Positions 34,516-44,336 of a stretch of 64,000 bases of DNA are shown here, one piece after another; position 1 is the stretch's first letter, and the number at the start of each line of letters is the position of its first letter. The stretch is from Mucilaginibacter flavus (GTDB lineage: Bacteria > Bacteroidota > Bacteroidia > Sphingobacteriales > Sphingobacteriaceae). Under the pieces are notes generated by a model. That model saw only the letters and a list, made by a program, of their open reading frames with translations, ran no database searches and was not told where the DNA came from. A program made the translations under genes and the position numbers. The stretch lies in NCBI RefSeq assembly GCF_030409315.1, contig NZ_JAUFPS010000026.1:28008-92007 (forward strand), in the 5' to 3' direction.

Positions 34516-35916
34516 ATGTTACAAATACCTTCAAAACGATTACTTCTGTTTTTAGGTGTTTTTTATGTCGTTCATGCTCAGGCTCAGCAACAGGTTCTCA
34601 ATATTAAAGATGCTGAACAAATGGCCCTCGCTAACTACGGTACCATTAAGTCTAAAGCAAACCAGCTAAACGCTGCGAAGGCATACTTAAAAGAAACACG
34701 AACAGAATATTTACCAGATGTAAGCATCTCTGCCCAACAGGACTACGGAACAACAAACGGCCAAAACGGACCATTATATGGTTACCACGGCCTATCAGTA
34801 GCATCATCTGGTCCCGCATTGGCCAAACAAAACTGGAACGCCGCCTTTGGCTCACTTTACCTGAGCAACGTAAGCTGGGATTTTTTCAGCTTTGGCAAGG
34901 CTAAAGAAAAAGTGAAAGTGCAGGCCCAGGTTGTAAACCGCGAGCAAACCGATTTGTCGCAAGAAACCTTTCAGCACCAGATCAGGGTAGCAAGTACTTA
35001 CCTTAACCTGTTGGCCGCCCAGCAGCTTGAAAAAGCGCAGCAGGACAATCTTAACAGATCAATGGATTTGCAAAAAGTTGTTGTTGCACGTGTTAAAAAC
35101 GGCTTAAACCCGGGTGTCGATTCGTCATTAGCTAATGCCGAAGTTTCAAATGCCCGCATTGCTTTAACCAACGCGCATCAAACCGTGCAGGATCAAAGCA
35201 ACCAGCTTTCTATTTATTTGGGCATACAGGCACAGGAGTTTTTGTTGGATAGCGCCTTTATCACCAAAGCGCCCGCTAACCTTGCGGCGCAAAGCGCGGT
35301 ATCGGCGGCAGATCATCCGTCACTACGCTACCTGCAAAACCGCATTGGCGTAAGCGATGAGCAGGCAAAGTATTTAAAAACCTTCGCGCTGCCAACCTTT
35401 AGTTTGTTTGGTGTGTACCAGGGCAGGGGATCGGGCTTTAATGCAGATTACGGTACTAATCAAAATAGTTACAGCAGCAGCTACGGTGCCGGTGCCGACC
35501 CAACCCGTTACAACTACCTGTTTGGCGTAGCCATGGTTTGGAACTTTACCACCATCTTCCGTACGCATTACCAGGTACAATCGCAAAAGTATACTTCAAT
35601 GCAATACAAAAACGATTATGATGTGGTGGCCCAGCAGCTGCAAAACCAGCAGGTACTTGCAGAAACCCGCATCAGCAACTCCCTTAAAAATTACCAGGAA
35701 GTACCGGTAGAGGTTAAAGCCGCCAGCGATGCCTACATACAAAAATACGCGCTGTATAAAAATGGTTTATCAAACATTGTCGACTTTACACAAGCCCTGT
35801 ACACGCTTAACCGTGCCGAAGTTGACAAATACATTGCATCCAATAACGTTTGGCAGGCCCTGCTGTTTAAATCGGCCGCTACCGGCGATTTTGGCTTATT
35901 CATCAATAATTTTTAA
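34516..35916 (+). CDS. TolC family outer membrane efflux protein
   Basis: 466 residues from ATG 34516 (a TTG 24 bp earlier is in frame but precedes the signal peptide). Signal peptide LLLFLGVFYVVHAQAQ. The body has the duplicated coiled-coil/strand layout of OEP proteins (VLNIKDAEQMALANYGTI, VARVKNGLNPGVDSSLANAEVSNARIAL, AETRISNSLKNYQEV, KNGLSNIVDFTQALYTLNRAE). It forms the outer-membrane channel of the tripartite pump with the two following genes. Confidence 0.93.
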   Translation: MLQIPSKRLLLFLGVFYVVHAQAQQQVLNIKDAEQMALANYGTIKSKANQLNAAKAYLKETRTEYLPDVSISAQQDYGTTNGQNGPLYGYHGLSVASSGPALAKQNWNAAFGSLYLSNVSWDFFSFGKAKEKVKVQAQVVNREQTDLSQETFQHQIRVASTYLNLLAAQQLEKAQQDNLNRSMDLQKVVVARVKNGLNPGVDSSLANAEVSNARIALTNAHQTVQDQSNQLSIYLGIQAQEFLLDSAFITKAPANLAAQSAVSAADHPSLRYLQNRIGVSDEQAKYLKTFALPTFSLFGVYQGRGSGFNADYGTNQNSYSSSYGAGADPTRYNYLFGVAMVWNFTTIFRTHYQVQSQKYTSMQYKNDYDVVAQQLQNQQVLAETRISNSLKNYQEVPVEVKAASDAYIQKYALYKNGLSNIVDFTQALYTLNRAEVDKYIASNNVWQALLFKSAATGDFGLFINNF

Positions 35917-35937
35917 TAAAAGATATATACATAAATA

Positions 35938-38900
35938 ATGGGAATGATAAAAGGGGCGCTCCAGAAACCAATTACCATATTGGTGATAGTAGCCGGGCTG
36001 TTTTTCTTCGGGATAAATTCGATCCGTACCATCAAGATCGATATTTTTCCCGACTTAAACCTGCCGGTTATCTATGTATCTCACCCATACGGCGGTTTTA
36101 CCCCAAACCAAATGGAAGCTTACTTTGGTAAGCAATACGTTAACTTGCTGTTGTTCGTTTCGGGCGTAAAAAGTATCGAAACAAAAAACATCCAGGGCTT
36201 AACATTAATAAAAGTTACTTTTTACGAAGGCACCAACATGGCCCAGGCCGCGGCCGAGGTCACGAGTTATACCAACCGGGCGCAGGCCTCGTTCCCGCAG
36301 GGATCGCAGCCCCCGTTTATTTTGAGGTTTGATGCCTCTACCTTGCCGGTTGGTCAGTTGGTATTAAGCAGCGCCACCCGCTCCAATAACGAATTGCTTG
36401 ACTATGCTTTGGTGTATGTGCGTTCATCATTTACGTCAATCCCGGGTCTCGTTGCACCAGCCCCTTTCGGTGGTAACCAGCGTACCGTATTGATCAAAAT
36501 TGATCCTAACGCTTTACGTGCGCACAACCTAACGCCAGATCAGATTGTGGCCGCCCTGCGCGAAAACAACCAGAACACGCCGGCAGGTAACGTGCGCATT
36601 GGCGATTATAACTACCTGGCTCCGTCAAATACCACTATTAAGCAGATCAAGGATTTTGGCGATATTCCATTGTACAAAAACGGTATCCAAACTGTGTTTA
36701 TGCATGATGTGGCCACCATTGAAGATGGCGCGGATATCACTAACGGTTACGCTTTAATTAACGGTAAACGTTCGGTTTACCTGCCAATTACCAAATCGGC
36801 CACGGCATCAACCTGGGATGTGGTTCAAAACCTTAAAAAGGCGCTGCCAAGATTCCAGGCTTTATTACCTGCCGATGTGAAGCTGTCGTTTGTATTCGAT
36901 CAATCAGTTTACGTAATCAACGCGGTTAAAAGTTTGGCCGAAGAAGGTGCCATTGGCGCTGTACTTACCGGTTTAATGGTATTGCTGTTTTTGGGCGATA
37001 GGCGGGGGGCATTAATTGTAATATTAACTATCCCTACCTGTATCATCTCGGCAGTATTCTTTTTATCGCTGTTTCATCAAACCATCAACATCATGACGCT
37101 GAGCGGGCTTTCGCTGGCGATAGGGATTCTGGTGGATGAATCGACGGTAACCATCGAGAATATTCACCAGCACTTTGATATGGGCAAACCCAAGGCGTTA
37201 GCCATTTGGGATGCCTGTAAGGAAATCGCTTTCCCTAAATTATTGATCCTGTTTTGTATCCTGGCGGTATTTGCACCGGCATTTACCATGACAGGTATCC
37301 CGGGCGCGCTGTTCCTACCGCTGGCATTGGCCATTGGTTTCTCTATGATCATCTCTTACTTTTTGGCGCAAACCTTTGTACCTATCATGGCCAACTGGAT
37401 TATGATAAACAAACACGAAGATCATAGCCATGCCGATGGTTTTGCTTTGGAGGATGAAGGTGAACCCTGGGAACAAAAAGAAAAGGCCATGAAAAAGGCC
37501 CTTGAACATACAGAAGGTAAAGTAACCCGTTTTGACAAGTTCAGGGATAGCTTTATGCGCCTGATGGATCGTATGTTGCCAAAACGTAAGCTGTTGGTTA
37601 CAGTATATATTATAGGTGCATTTGGTATGGCATTCCTGCTGTTCAATATCATCGGGCGCGATGTATTGCCAAAAGTAAACTCAGGCACTTTCCAGGTTCG
37701 TTTACGCGCACCTGATGGTACCCGTTTGGAGCGTACCGAAGTAATAGCGATTAAAGCACAAAAGATTTTGGGCGATATTGTTGGCAGAAACCACATCGCC
37801 ATTACCTCAACCTTTGTAGGCTCGCACCCTTCATCGTTTTCTACAAACCCTATTTATTTGTTCATGGCTGGTCCTCAGGAAGCGGTAATGCAAATAAGTT
37901 TGTCTGAAGATTATAAGGTGAACCTCGATGATCTGAAAGAAAAGATCAGGCATGAGGTGGCCAGGCAAATTCCAGAAATCAAATTATCTTTTGAGCCGAT
38001 TGAGCTTACTGATAAAATTTTGAGCCAGGGATCGCCAACGCCTATTGAAATTGCTTTATCGGGCAAAAACAAAAAGCAAAACCAGGAATACGCTTTCAAA
38101 ATTTTAAATAAACTGAAAGATATCAAATACCTGCGCGATGCCCAGATAGGCCAATCGTTTAACTATCCTACTATTGATATCAATATAGATAGGCAACGCG
38201 CCGCTCAGTTGGGTGTAGGTTTAAATGATATCTCGCGTTCATTGGTGGCATCAACATCATCATCAAGGTTTACCGAAAAGAACAACTGGATTGATGAAAA
38301 ATCAAACCTGAGTTACCTGGTACAGGTACAAATTCCAGAGTACCAGATGGCCAGCCTGAATGATGTTAAAGAAATCCCGGTATTGGCCAACCAGGCCCGC
38401 CCGGTATTAGGTGATGTTGCCGATATTAAAACCGGTACAACCAATGGAGAGAATGATAACATTGGTGCTATACCAACGCTATCTGTTACGGCCAATCTTT
38501 ACAAAATGGATTTGGGTACCGCTACTACCGATGTGCAAAAAGCGCTCAACTCATTAGGCAAGCCACCACGTGGTTTAACCGTTGAGCTGCACGGCATGAG
38601 CCAAACGCTAACCGATACTTTGGATAGTTTGCAATCGGGCTTGTTTGTGGCTATTTTGGTGATCTTTTTGATGCTGGCCGCAAACTTCCAGTCGTTCAAA
38701 ATGTCGTTGGTAGTATTATCAACTGTACCTGCGGTATTGTTTGGTTCATTGTTCCTGGTAAAAATTATGGGATCAACATTAAACCTGCAATCATACATGG
38801 GTATGATCATGTCTGTAGGTGTATCCATATCAAACGCGGTATTACTGATAACCAACGCCGAAGAATTACGCAAGCATAACGGCGACGCGTTAAAATCGGC

Positions 38901-39189
38901 CCGTGAGGCGGTTGCCCTGCGTTTACGCCCTATTTTAATGACCAGTTTGGCCATGATTGTAGGTATGGTGCCAATGGCATCCGGCTTAGGCGAAGGCGGT
39001 GATCAAACATCGCCGTTAGGCAGGGCGGTAATTGGTGGGCTTTTAGCTTCCACCTTTGCAGCATTGCTGATATTGCCGCTGGTATTTGCCTGGGTACAAG
39101 GTAATTCCACCACTCAATCTGTTTCATTAGACCCTGAAGATAAAGAAAGTAAATTTTATGTCCCTTTGCACCATCATGAAAAAATTTAA
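35938..39189 (+). CDS. RND efflux permease (AcrB/CzcA superfamily)
   Basis: 1083 residues with 12 membrane helices and two large periplasmic loops. The N-terminal KPITILVIVAGLFFFGINSI and the TM4 acidic pair in SLAIGILVDESTVTIENI are diagnostic (Asp-Glu rather than Asp-Asp). It pumps substrates using the proton gradient. A cytoplasmic insertion of about 80 residues rich in charged residues (about 495-545) separates the halves. The 3' end overlaps the adaptor gene by 14 bp. Substrate unknown; LysR control suggests organic compounds rather than metals. Confidence 0.95.
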   Translation: MGMIKGALQKPITILVIVAGLFFFGINSIRTIKIDIFPDLNLPVIYVSHPYGGFTPNQMEAYFGKQYVNLLLFVSGVKSIETKNIQGLTLIKVTFYEGTNMAQAAAEVTSYTNRAQASFPQGSQPPFILRFDASTLPVGQLVLSSATRSNNELLDYALVYVRSSFTSIPGLVAPAPFGGNQRTVLIKIDPNALRAHNLTPDQIVAALRENNQNTPAGNVRIGDYNYLAPSNTTIKQIKDFGDIPLYKNGIQTVFMHDVATIEDGADITNGYALINGKRSVYLPITKSATASTWDVVQNLKKALPRFQALLPADVKLSFVFDQSVYVINAVKSLAEEGAIGAVLTGLMVLLFLGDRRGALIVILTIPTCIISAVFFLSLFHQTINIMTLSGLSLAIGILVDESTVTIENIHQHFDMGKPKALAIWDACKEIAFPKLLILFCILAVFAPAFTMTGIPGALFLPLALAIGFSMIISYFLAQTFVPIMANWIMINKHEDHSHADGFALEDEGEPWEQKEKAMKKALEHTEGKVTRFDKFRDSFMRLMDRMLPKRKLLVTVYIIGAFGMAFLLFNIIGRDVLPKVNSGTFQVRLRAPDGTRLERTEVIAIKAQKILGDIVGRNHIAITSTFVGSHPSSFSTNPIYLFMAGPQEAVMQISLSEDYKVNLDDLKEKIRHEVARQIPEIKLSFEPIELTDKILSQGSPTPIEIALSGKNKKQNQEYAFKILNKLKDIKYLRDAQIGQSFNYPTIDINIDRQRAAQLGVGLNDISRSLVASTSSSRFTEKNNWIDEKSNLSYLVQVQIPEYQMASLNDVKEIPVLANQARPVLGDVADIKTGTTNGENDNIGAIPTLSVTANLYKMDLGTATTDVQKALNSLGKPPRGLTVELHGMSQTLTDTLDSLQSGLFVAILVIFLMLAANFQSFKMSLVVLSTVPAVLFGSLFLVKIMGSTLNLQSYMGMIMSVGVSISNAVLLITNAEELRKHNGDALKSAREAVALRLRPILMTSLAMIVGMVPMASGLGEGGDQTSPLGRAVIGGLLASTFAALLILPLVFAWVQGNSTTQSVSLDPEDKESKFYVPLHHHEKI

Positions 39190-40306
39190 AAATAAACCGA
39201 TACTTATCCTTGCCGCTTTAGCCATTACCTTAAGCTCGCTGAGTGCATGTCACTCAGATGATAAGGAAAAGCAAGAACAAGAGGCCGAAGAACAAACCCA
39301 GCAGGCGGCAGAAACGCCTACTGTGGAGTTAACACCTGTAACCAAGGGCAAGTTAAGCAACAACATCACCATACCTGGCGAGCTGATCCCTTACCAACAA
39401 GTTGATTTGTATGCAAAGACTAACAGCTATGTTAAAAAGCTTTTGGTTGATATAGGTTCTGAAGTACACGCCGGCCAGTTGTTGGTAGTGTTAGAGGCAC
39501 CGGAGATCAATTCGCAATTAGCTGGCGCGCAATCACGCATCAAACAATATGAGGCGGTTTATTTTGCCAGCAAAGCCACTTATGATAGGTTGGTAAGTAC
39601 CAGCAAAACTCCTGGTACCATTTCACAAAACGATTTGGAACAGGCTGAAGCTAAAAAGAACGCGGATATGGCTAATGTAGAGGCCGCTAAATCGGCTTTG
39701 AAAGAGGTATCGGCTAATTTGGCTTACCTGGAAATCAGGGCACCGTTTGATGGCGTAATTACCAGTCGTAACGTAAACCTTGGTGCTTATGTTGGGCCGG
39801 GTGGTAAAGGATCTGATCCCTTGCTTACTTTACAAGATCAAAACAGGATGCGTTTAGTGGTATCGGTTCCGGAAAACTATACAGGTTCATTAAGCAATAA
39901 AAGTGAAGTGAGTTTTAGGGTGAAAGCTTTGCCTAACGAAAAGTTTACCGCTGAAGTAAAACGTATGGCTGGCGCGCTTGACGAGAAACTTCGTGCCGAA
40001 CGCCTGGAAATGGACGTTTACAATAAAAGCAAAAAGTTATTACCACATATGTTTGCCGAGGTTGACGTACCCCTGCCAGCCGGCGACAGCACATTTGTAG
40101 TCCCTAAAACAGCGGTAGTAACATCAACCGAAAAGGTTTTTGTAATTAAAGTGGTAAATAACAAAGCTCAATGGGTTGATGTTAAAAAAGGCATCACCAA
40201 CGGCGACAAGGCCGAGATTTTTGGCGACATCAAACCAGGCGATCAGTTAGTAAAAGTAGCCAGCGAAGAAGTTAGAGACGGCGCAACCGTTAAAACCAAA
40301 CAATAA
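39176..40306 (+). CDS. RND efflux periplasmic adaptor, lipoprotein
   Basis: 376 residues from ATG 39176 (an upstream in-frame start at 39158 would precede the signal). Signal with lipobox LSAC. Beta-barrel, lipoyl (YAKTNSYVKKLLVDIGSEVHAGQLL and LEIRAPFDGVITSRNVNLGAYV) and coiled-coil hairpin (about 95-160) domains are all visible. It links the RND permease to TolC. The gene overlaps the permease gene by 14 bp and is last in the operon; a terminator follows at 40331. Confidence 0.93.
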   Translation: MKKFKNKPILILAALAITLSSLSACHSDDKEKQEQEAEEQTQQAAETPTVELTPVTKGKLSNNITIPGELIPYQQVDLYAKTNSYVKKLLVDIGSEVHAGQLLVVLEAPEINSQLAGAQSRIKQYEAVYFASKATYDRLVSTSKTPGTISQNDLEQAEAKKNADMANVEAAKSALKEVSANLAYLEIRAPFDGVITSRNVNLGAYVGPGGKGSDPLLTLQDQNRMRLVVSVPENYTGSLSNKSEVSFRVKALPNEKFTAEVKRMAGALDEKLRAERLEMDVYNKSKKLLPHMFAEVDVPLPAGDSTFVVPKTAVVTSTEKVFVIKVVNNKAQWVDVKKGITNGDKAEIFGDIKPGDQLVKVASEEVRDGATVKTKQ

Positions 40307-40330
40307 CCTTCTTTTTTGTTTTTTTTTGAG

Positions 40331-40362
40331 ATCCCGTTTTGCGAAAGCAGACGGGATTTTTT
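40331..40362 (+). terminator. Efflux operon terminator
   Basis: ATCCCGT (40331-40337) and ACGGGAT (40351-40357) form the stem, with GCGAAAGC nested in the loop, followed by six T. Confidence 0.85.
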
Positions 40363-40372
40363 GTTGGAAAAC

Positions 40373-40485
40373 AAATCCCCTCTTGAGAGGGGGCGCGATG
40401 GAAAGTGTGGTGGCAGGGGTGTGTTCTACAGCGTTAAAACCACACTTATAAACACACCCCTCCGCCCCTCTCAAGAGGGGAATCG
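40373..40485. repeat. Palindromic repeat with CCCCTCTTGAGAGGGG motif
   Basis: The left end TCCCCTCTTGAGAGGGG and the right end CCCCTCTCAAGAGGGGA are both palindromic and together form an inverted pair; GGGGTGTGTTC is mirrored by ACACACCCC. It sits between convergent genes. Confidence 0.8.
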
Positions 40486-40514
40486 CACAGTCCCTTGCTT
40501 TTTGTTTCGACCTT

Positions 40515-41942
40515 TTACTGCAACCCCTTCAAAATATTAATCCCAACATTATCCACGGTTTCCCCACAATTGGATAGCACCACGACCGCCAGATTCTTGT
40601 CTCGGTTGAAAGCGAGGAACGAACTGCTACCATACGTACCGCCGTTGTGAAAAATATACTCCACACCATTTATGGTGATAATATGCCAGGCCAGGCCAAG
40701 TTTGGCGTCTTTTTTAAAAGTAATCTGGTGGGTGAGGGCCAAGGCTTTGCCTAATTTATCATTGGCGGGGTTCATGTTTGCTTTAACATAAAGCAATAAG
40801 TCGTTAACCGACGAATGCAGGGCTCCGCAGGGCGCCAGGGCGTCAAAATCCCATGAGGGTGTAGCTTTGCCATCGGCATTGTAAACCGTGGCTACGCGGG
40901 GCTGTATTTCGGCTGTTATGTGCTGCATGGTGCTTTTTATGCCTAATGGTTTGCAAATTATGTCTGCTACCAATTCATCATAAGTTTTGCCACCAACCTG
41001 GGTAAGTATGTTACCCAATAGGCCTACCGCTAAATTGGAATAGGCATATTGCTCGCCAGGTATGCTGTTCAATTTGCAGGTTTTAAGGTAGGCGAAAAGT
41101 AGTTTTTTATCGTACAATTTATAGGGGTTCAGCTCGTCGGTATTAGGGTCAAGATTATCGGGCATGCGGGCTAAACCGGGCGTATGGTTGCTGAGTGTAA
41201 GCAAAGTGATATCCTTTAGCGCCGGGTTTGTTTTGACAGAATCGGGTAGGAATTTTGTAATCGGGTCGGTAAGTTTAACCTTGCCCTCGTTTACATAATA
41301 AGCTAAAATAGCCGATGTAAATGTTTTGCTGATAGAACCGATCTCAAAAACAGTGTTGACATCTGGTAGTTTGCCATTTCCTTTTATGGTTTCACCATAA
41401 GCATAAAACGAGATTTTGCCATCTTTTAAAACACCGATACTTAACCCGGCGGTGCTTGCCTTTTGAATATATATCCGCGCTGCCGAATCAACTTTAATAT
41501 CCATAGAATTGCTCATTTTATTGGTGGTGGCTACCTTCTCAATCCTATCTGCAATTGCTTCTTTATAAGGCTGAAAAAGGAACATTTCTAACTTATCGTA
41601 CTGATCTATACTCATAGATAGCTGCAAAGTGATACTGCCAAAAATGATCTTATACGTAGCAACCTTGTTATTGAAAAAACTAACAAATGATGATCCCTTA
41701 ATATCGCCTAAAGGAAAAAGCTGCTGATTGCAAACCGAGCGGAAGGCGTCGGCATTGAGCTGGCTCCTGAACTTTTCGCCGGTGAGGTTATAAATGGAAT
41801 CGGCCAGTTTATCGTTGTAATAGCTTTTTACCAGTGCGAAAACCGAATCTGTACGGCGTTGCTGTTTGCTTTGGGATTGTGCCGATAAGGAAACCACACA
41901 GAGAGCGATAATCAACAGAAATAAAAGGTGTTTAATTTTCAT
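40515..41942 (-). CDS. Serine hydrolase, class C beta-lactamase family
   Basis: 475 residues. Signal peptide (HLLFLLIIALCVVSLSAQS). An N-terminal domain of about 90 residues (40-130) looks like the DUF3887-type domain. The beta-lactamase-fold domain has the SxxK motif SISK with nucleophile S203, YAYSNL as the YxN motif and HNGGTYG as the third motif. Members are penicillin-binding-like esterases or D-aminopeptidases, not necessarily beta-lactamases. Exported to the periplasm. Confidence 0.9.
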   Translation of the reverse strand: MKIKHLLFLLIIALCVVSLSAQSQSKQQRRTDSVFALVKSYYNDKLADSIYNLTGEKFRSQLNADAFRSVCNQQLFPLGDIKGSSFVSFFNNKVATYKIIFGSITLQLSMSIDQYDKLEMFLFQPYKEAIADRIEKVATTNKMSNSMDIKVDSAARIYIQKASTAGLSIGVLKDGKISFYAYGETIKGNGKLPDVNTVFEIGSISKTFTSAILAYYVNEGKVKLTDPITKFLPDSVKTNPALKDITLLTLSNHTPGLARMPDNLDPNTDELNPYKLYDKKLLFAYLKTCKLNSIPGEQYAYSNLAVGLLGNILTQVGGKTYDELVADIICKPLGIKSTMQHITAEIQPRVATVYNADGKATPSWDFDALAPCGALHSSVNDLLLYVKANMNPANDKLGKALALTHQITFKKDAKLGLAWHIITINGVEYIFHNGGTYGSSSFLAFNRDKNLAVVVLSNCGETVDNVGINILKGLQ

Positions 41943-41957
41943 GGAGCGGTGGGTAAA

Positions 41958-42512
41958 TTAATAATCCTGCAGGTATTTTTGTCGAAAGCGGTCATTCAAC
42001 GGATCGGTTAACCGAATAAACCGGCGTTCGTTGTAAGCCCACCTTAACCTGTTAGTGATAACGCCGATAAAGCCCCCAATCATATAGCTGTATCCAATAA
42101 AGCCAAACATATTGGAGGGATCTTGCATGATGGTTTTAAGTGTGACTACTGTTGAGAGGCCCAGGATACTTACCAATATCCACAAATACGCGCCAAGGAT
42201 AATACCGCCATCGGTAATGCAATATCTTAAAATTCCCCGTTCGCTAATCTTTTCCCATTTTTTAACAAAAAAGATATTCCTTACGTCTTCAGGGGTTAAG
42301 CTTTTATGTTTACTCAGGTATTTTTCAATCATCCACCTGTCGCGACCGTAATAAGCGGCTCCCCAAAAGATGAAGCCGGAAGAGATCTCGCCAACGGTTT
42401 CAATAATTTTAAGGTTGAAATTGAAGAATAAATAGCCCGTAAAAACAATCATACCAAGTACAACAAATATCGAGAGCTCGTTATCCCTGATGTACCTGGC
42501 TGTTTTATTCAT
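41958..42512 (-). CDS. Membrane protein, unknown
   Basis: 184 residues with two N-terminal membrane helices (about 14-33 and 40-57) and two more near 100-125 and 135-155. Basic loops between. No family recognised. It lies 5 bp downstream of pyrB and 15 bp upstream of the serine hydrolase, so it could be read from the pyr operon. Confidence 0.65.
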   Translation of the reverse strand: MNKTARYIRDNELSIFVVLGMIVFTGYLFFNFNLKIIETVGEISSGFIFWGAAYYGRDRWMIEKYLSKHKSLTPEDVRNIFFVKKWEKISERGILRYCITDGGIILGAYLWILVSILGLSTVVTLKTIMQDPSNMFGFIGYSYMIGGFIGVITNRLRWAYNERRFIRLTDPLNDRFRQKYLQDY

Positions 42513-42516
42513 TTGA

Positions 42517-43443
42517 TTATGGTGTTTGTCCGGCGAGTAAATAAAGTACAGCCATACGTACGGCTACACCATTTTCTACCTGGTCTAATATGATAGATTG
42601 TTTGCTATCGGCCACGTCGCTGGTAATTTCCACGCCGCGGTTGATAGGACCAGGGTGCATTACCGTGATCTCCTTATCTAACGAATCTAATATAGTTTTA
42701 TTGAGTCCGAACAGCATGGTATATTCCCTTAGCGATGGGAAATATTTAATATCCTGGCGTTCCAACTGAATACGCAGCATATTAGCTACGTCGCACCAGT
42801 TAAGCGCTTTGATCAGGTTATGCTCAACCTTCACGCCCAGGGAGCCAATGTATTTAGGGATGAGTGTGGTTGGTCCACAAACCATCACTTCGGCACCTAA
42901 TTGTTTCAGGCAAAGTATATTGGAAAGAGCTACACGAGAGTGTAAGATATCGCCCACGATAACCACTTTTTTACCGGCCACATCACCATATTTTTCCCGG
43001 ATAGAAAAAGCATCAAGCAAAGCCTGGGTAGGGTGCTCATGAGCGCCATCACCGGCGTTCACTATCTGGGCTTTTACATGTTTTGATAAAAATATACCCG
43101 CGCCGGCATAGGGGTGGCGCATCACCACCATATCTACCTTCATGGCCAGGATATTGTTTACGGTATCAATTAAAGTTTCGCCTTTGCTCACCGAAGACGA
43201 CGAAGCCGCGAAGTTCACCACATCTGCCGAAAGGCGTTTCTCTGCCAGTTCAAAAGAAAGGCGGGTACGGGTGGAGTTTTCGAAAAATATATTGGCAATA
43301 GTTACATCGCGCAATGAAGGCACCTTTTTTATCGGCCTGTTTAAAACAGATTTAAAGGTATCTGCCGTTTCAAATATCAACTCAATATCTGCCCGGTTTA
43401 AATCTTTTATCCCTAATAAATGCCTTGTGCTTAGTCCTGCCAT
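42517..43443 (-). CDS. pyrB: Aspartate carbamoyltransferase catalytic subunit
   Basis: 308 residues from ATG 43443 (MAGLSTRHLLG); longer in-frame starts run into repeat DNA. FFENSTRTRLSFELAEKRL carries the carbamoyl-phosphate-binding STRT motif and HEHPTQALLDAFSI the HPxQ motif; both catalytic loops are present. It makes N-carbamoyl-L-aspartate in pyrimidine biosynthesis. The regulatory subunit pyrI is not adjacent. It follows pyrR, from which it is separated by a 128-bp gap that is mostly an inverted repeat. Confidence 0.95.
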   Translation of the reverse strand: MAGLSTRHLLGIKDLNRADIELIFETADTFKSVLNRPIKKVPSLRDVTIANIFFENSTRTRLSFELAEKRLSADVVNFAASSSSVSKGETLIDTVNNILAMKVDMVVMRHPYAGAGIFLSKHVKAQIVNAGDGAHEHPTQALLDAFSIREKYGDVAGKKVVIVGDILHSRVALSNILCLKQLGAEVMVCGPTTLIPKYIGSLGVKVEHNLIKALNWCDVANMLRIQLERQDIKYFPSLREYTMLFGLNKTILDSLDKEITVMHPGPINRGVEITSDVADSKQSIILDQVENGVAVRMAVLYLLAGQTP

Positions 43444-43475
43444 GATGTGTATATGCGTAATTCTCTTTTTTACTC

Positions 43476-43561
43476 CCGTCATTGCGAGGAACGAAGCAAT
43501 CTCTAAGCTATACAGAGCGGATCTGCGTAGTTGGGGATTGCTTCGTTCCTCGCAATGACGG
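43476..43561. repeat. Perfect inverted repeat between pyrR and pyrB
   Basis: The 26-bp arms (43476-43501 and 43536-43561) are perfect reverse complements, beginning CCGTCATTGCGAGGAACGAA. The loop is 34 bp. It belongs to the widespread GTCATTGCGAGG...GAAGCAATC class of bacterial palindromic repeats. Confidence 0.95.
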
Positions 43562-43571
43562 TTTATTTATA

Positions 43572-44120
43572 TTATTCCTGTGTCTCAGATACAAGCACTA
43601 TCTTGTCCTCTCCATCAGTATCTTTCCAACTCACTACCACTCGTTGGCTCGCGATGGAGTCAACTTCTATCCCCACGTAATCCGCAGATACCGGTATATG
43701 CCTTGAGTATCTTCTGTCTACCAAAGTCAGCAACTCTACTTTCGCTGGCCTGCCAAAGGCCTGCATGGCATCCATGGCGGCGCGGATGGTACGACCGGTC
43801 CACAGTACATCGTCCATCATGATCACTTTTTTGCCTTCGATGATGAAATCAATTTTTGTTTGATTGGGTACCAATGGTGAACCCTGGCGGCGAAAGTCGT
43901 CGCGGTAAAAGGTAATATCCAGATCGCCCTGCATAATTTTACTTTCGGGAAGAATTTTGCGAAGTTCTTCGGCAACACGGCGGGCTAAATAAATGCCACG
44001 TGGCTGAATACCAATCAATACCGACCCCGAGAAATCGTTATGGTTTTCAATTAACTGGCGACATAAACGTTGTATGGTAATCTGGAACTTTTGACCGTCG
44101 AGCAGTGTTAGATTTTGCAT
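43572..44120 (-). CDS. pyrR: PyrR bifunctional regulator / uracil phosphoribosyltransferase
   Basis: 182 residues from ATG 44120. VIMMDDVLWTGRTIRAAMDAM is the PRPP-binding motif of the type I phosphoribosyltransferase fold, and GVDSI-like VGIEVDSIASQRVVVSW closes the family pattern. In Firmicutes PyrR binds pyr mRNA; in Bacteroidota the regulatory role is not established. It precedes pyrB as in many genomes. An upstream in-frame extension to 44249 would read through repeat DNA and is not preferred. Confidence 0.92.
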   Translation of the reverse strand: MQNLTLLDGQKFQITIQRLCRQLIENHNDFSGSVLIGIQPRGIYLARRVAEELRKILPESKIMQGDLDITFYRDDFRRQGSPLVPNQTKIDFIIEGKKVIMMDDVLWTGRTIRAAMDAMQAFGRPAKVELLTLVDRRYSRHIPVSADYVGIEVDSIASQRVVVSWKDTDGEDKIVLVSETQE

Positions 44121-44208
44121 CGTATGGGTGGATTTGGGCAAAAATAGTAAATAGTTTTCAGTTTTGAGTGATGAGTTTTGAAAGAGAGCCGGCTGTCTTA
44201 TTCCTAAG

Positions 44209-44299
44209 TCATGCCGAACTTGTTTCGGCAACCCACGTGCTAAGTACACTCCATTTGCGATACCTGTCCGGTGGGGTGTTGAAACAAGTTCAACATGAC
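44209..44299. repeat. Inverted repeat GTCATGCCGAACTTGTTTC type
   Basis: GTCATGCCGAACTTGTTTC and GAAACAAGTTCAACATGAC pair with two mismatches; the loop is about 53 bp. It lies upstream of pyrR and downstream of the ACT-domain gene. Confidence 0.85.
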
Positions 44300-44336
44300 T
44301 TCTTTTTTAACTCATCATGGGATAGCACGCAACTTG

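Noticed and set aside
40515..41942. True beta-lactamase conferring resistance
   Set aside because: The SxxK/YxN/HxG motifs are shared by many esterases and peptidases of this fold; substrate cannot be claimed.
43444..43482. N-terminal extension of PyrB
   Set aside because: It reads into the palindrome between pyrR and pyrB; MAGLSTRHLL is the standard N-terminus.
44121..44249. N-terminal extension of PyrR
   Set aside because: It runs through repeat DNA (44209-44299) and adds residues unlike PyrR; ATG 44120 gives the normal length.
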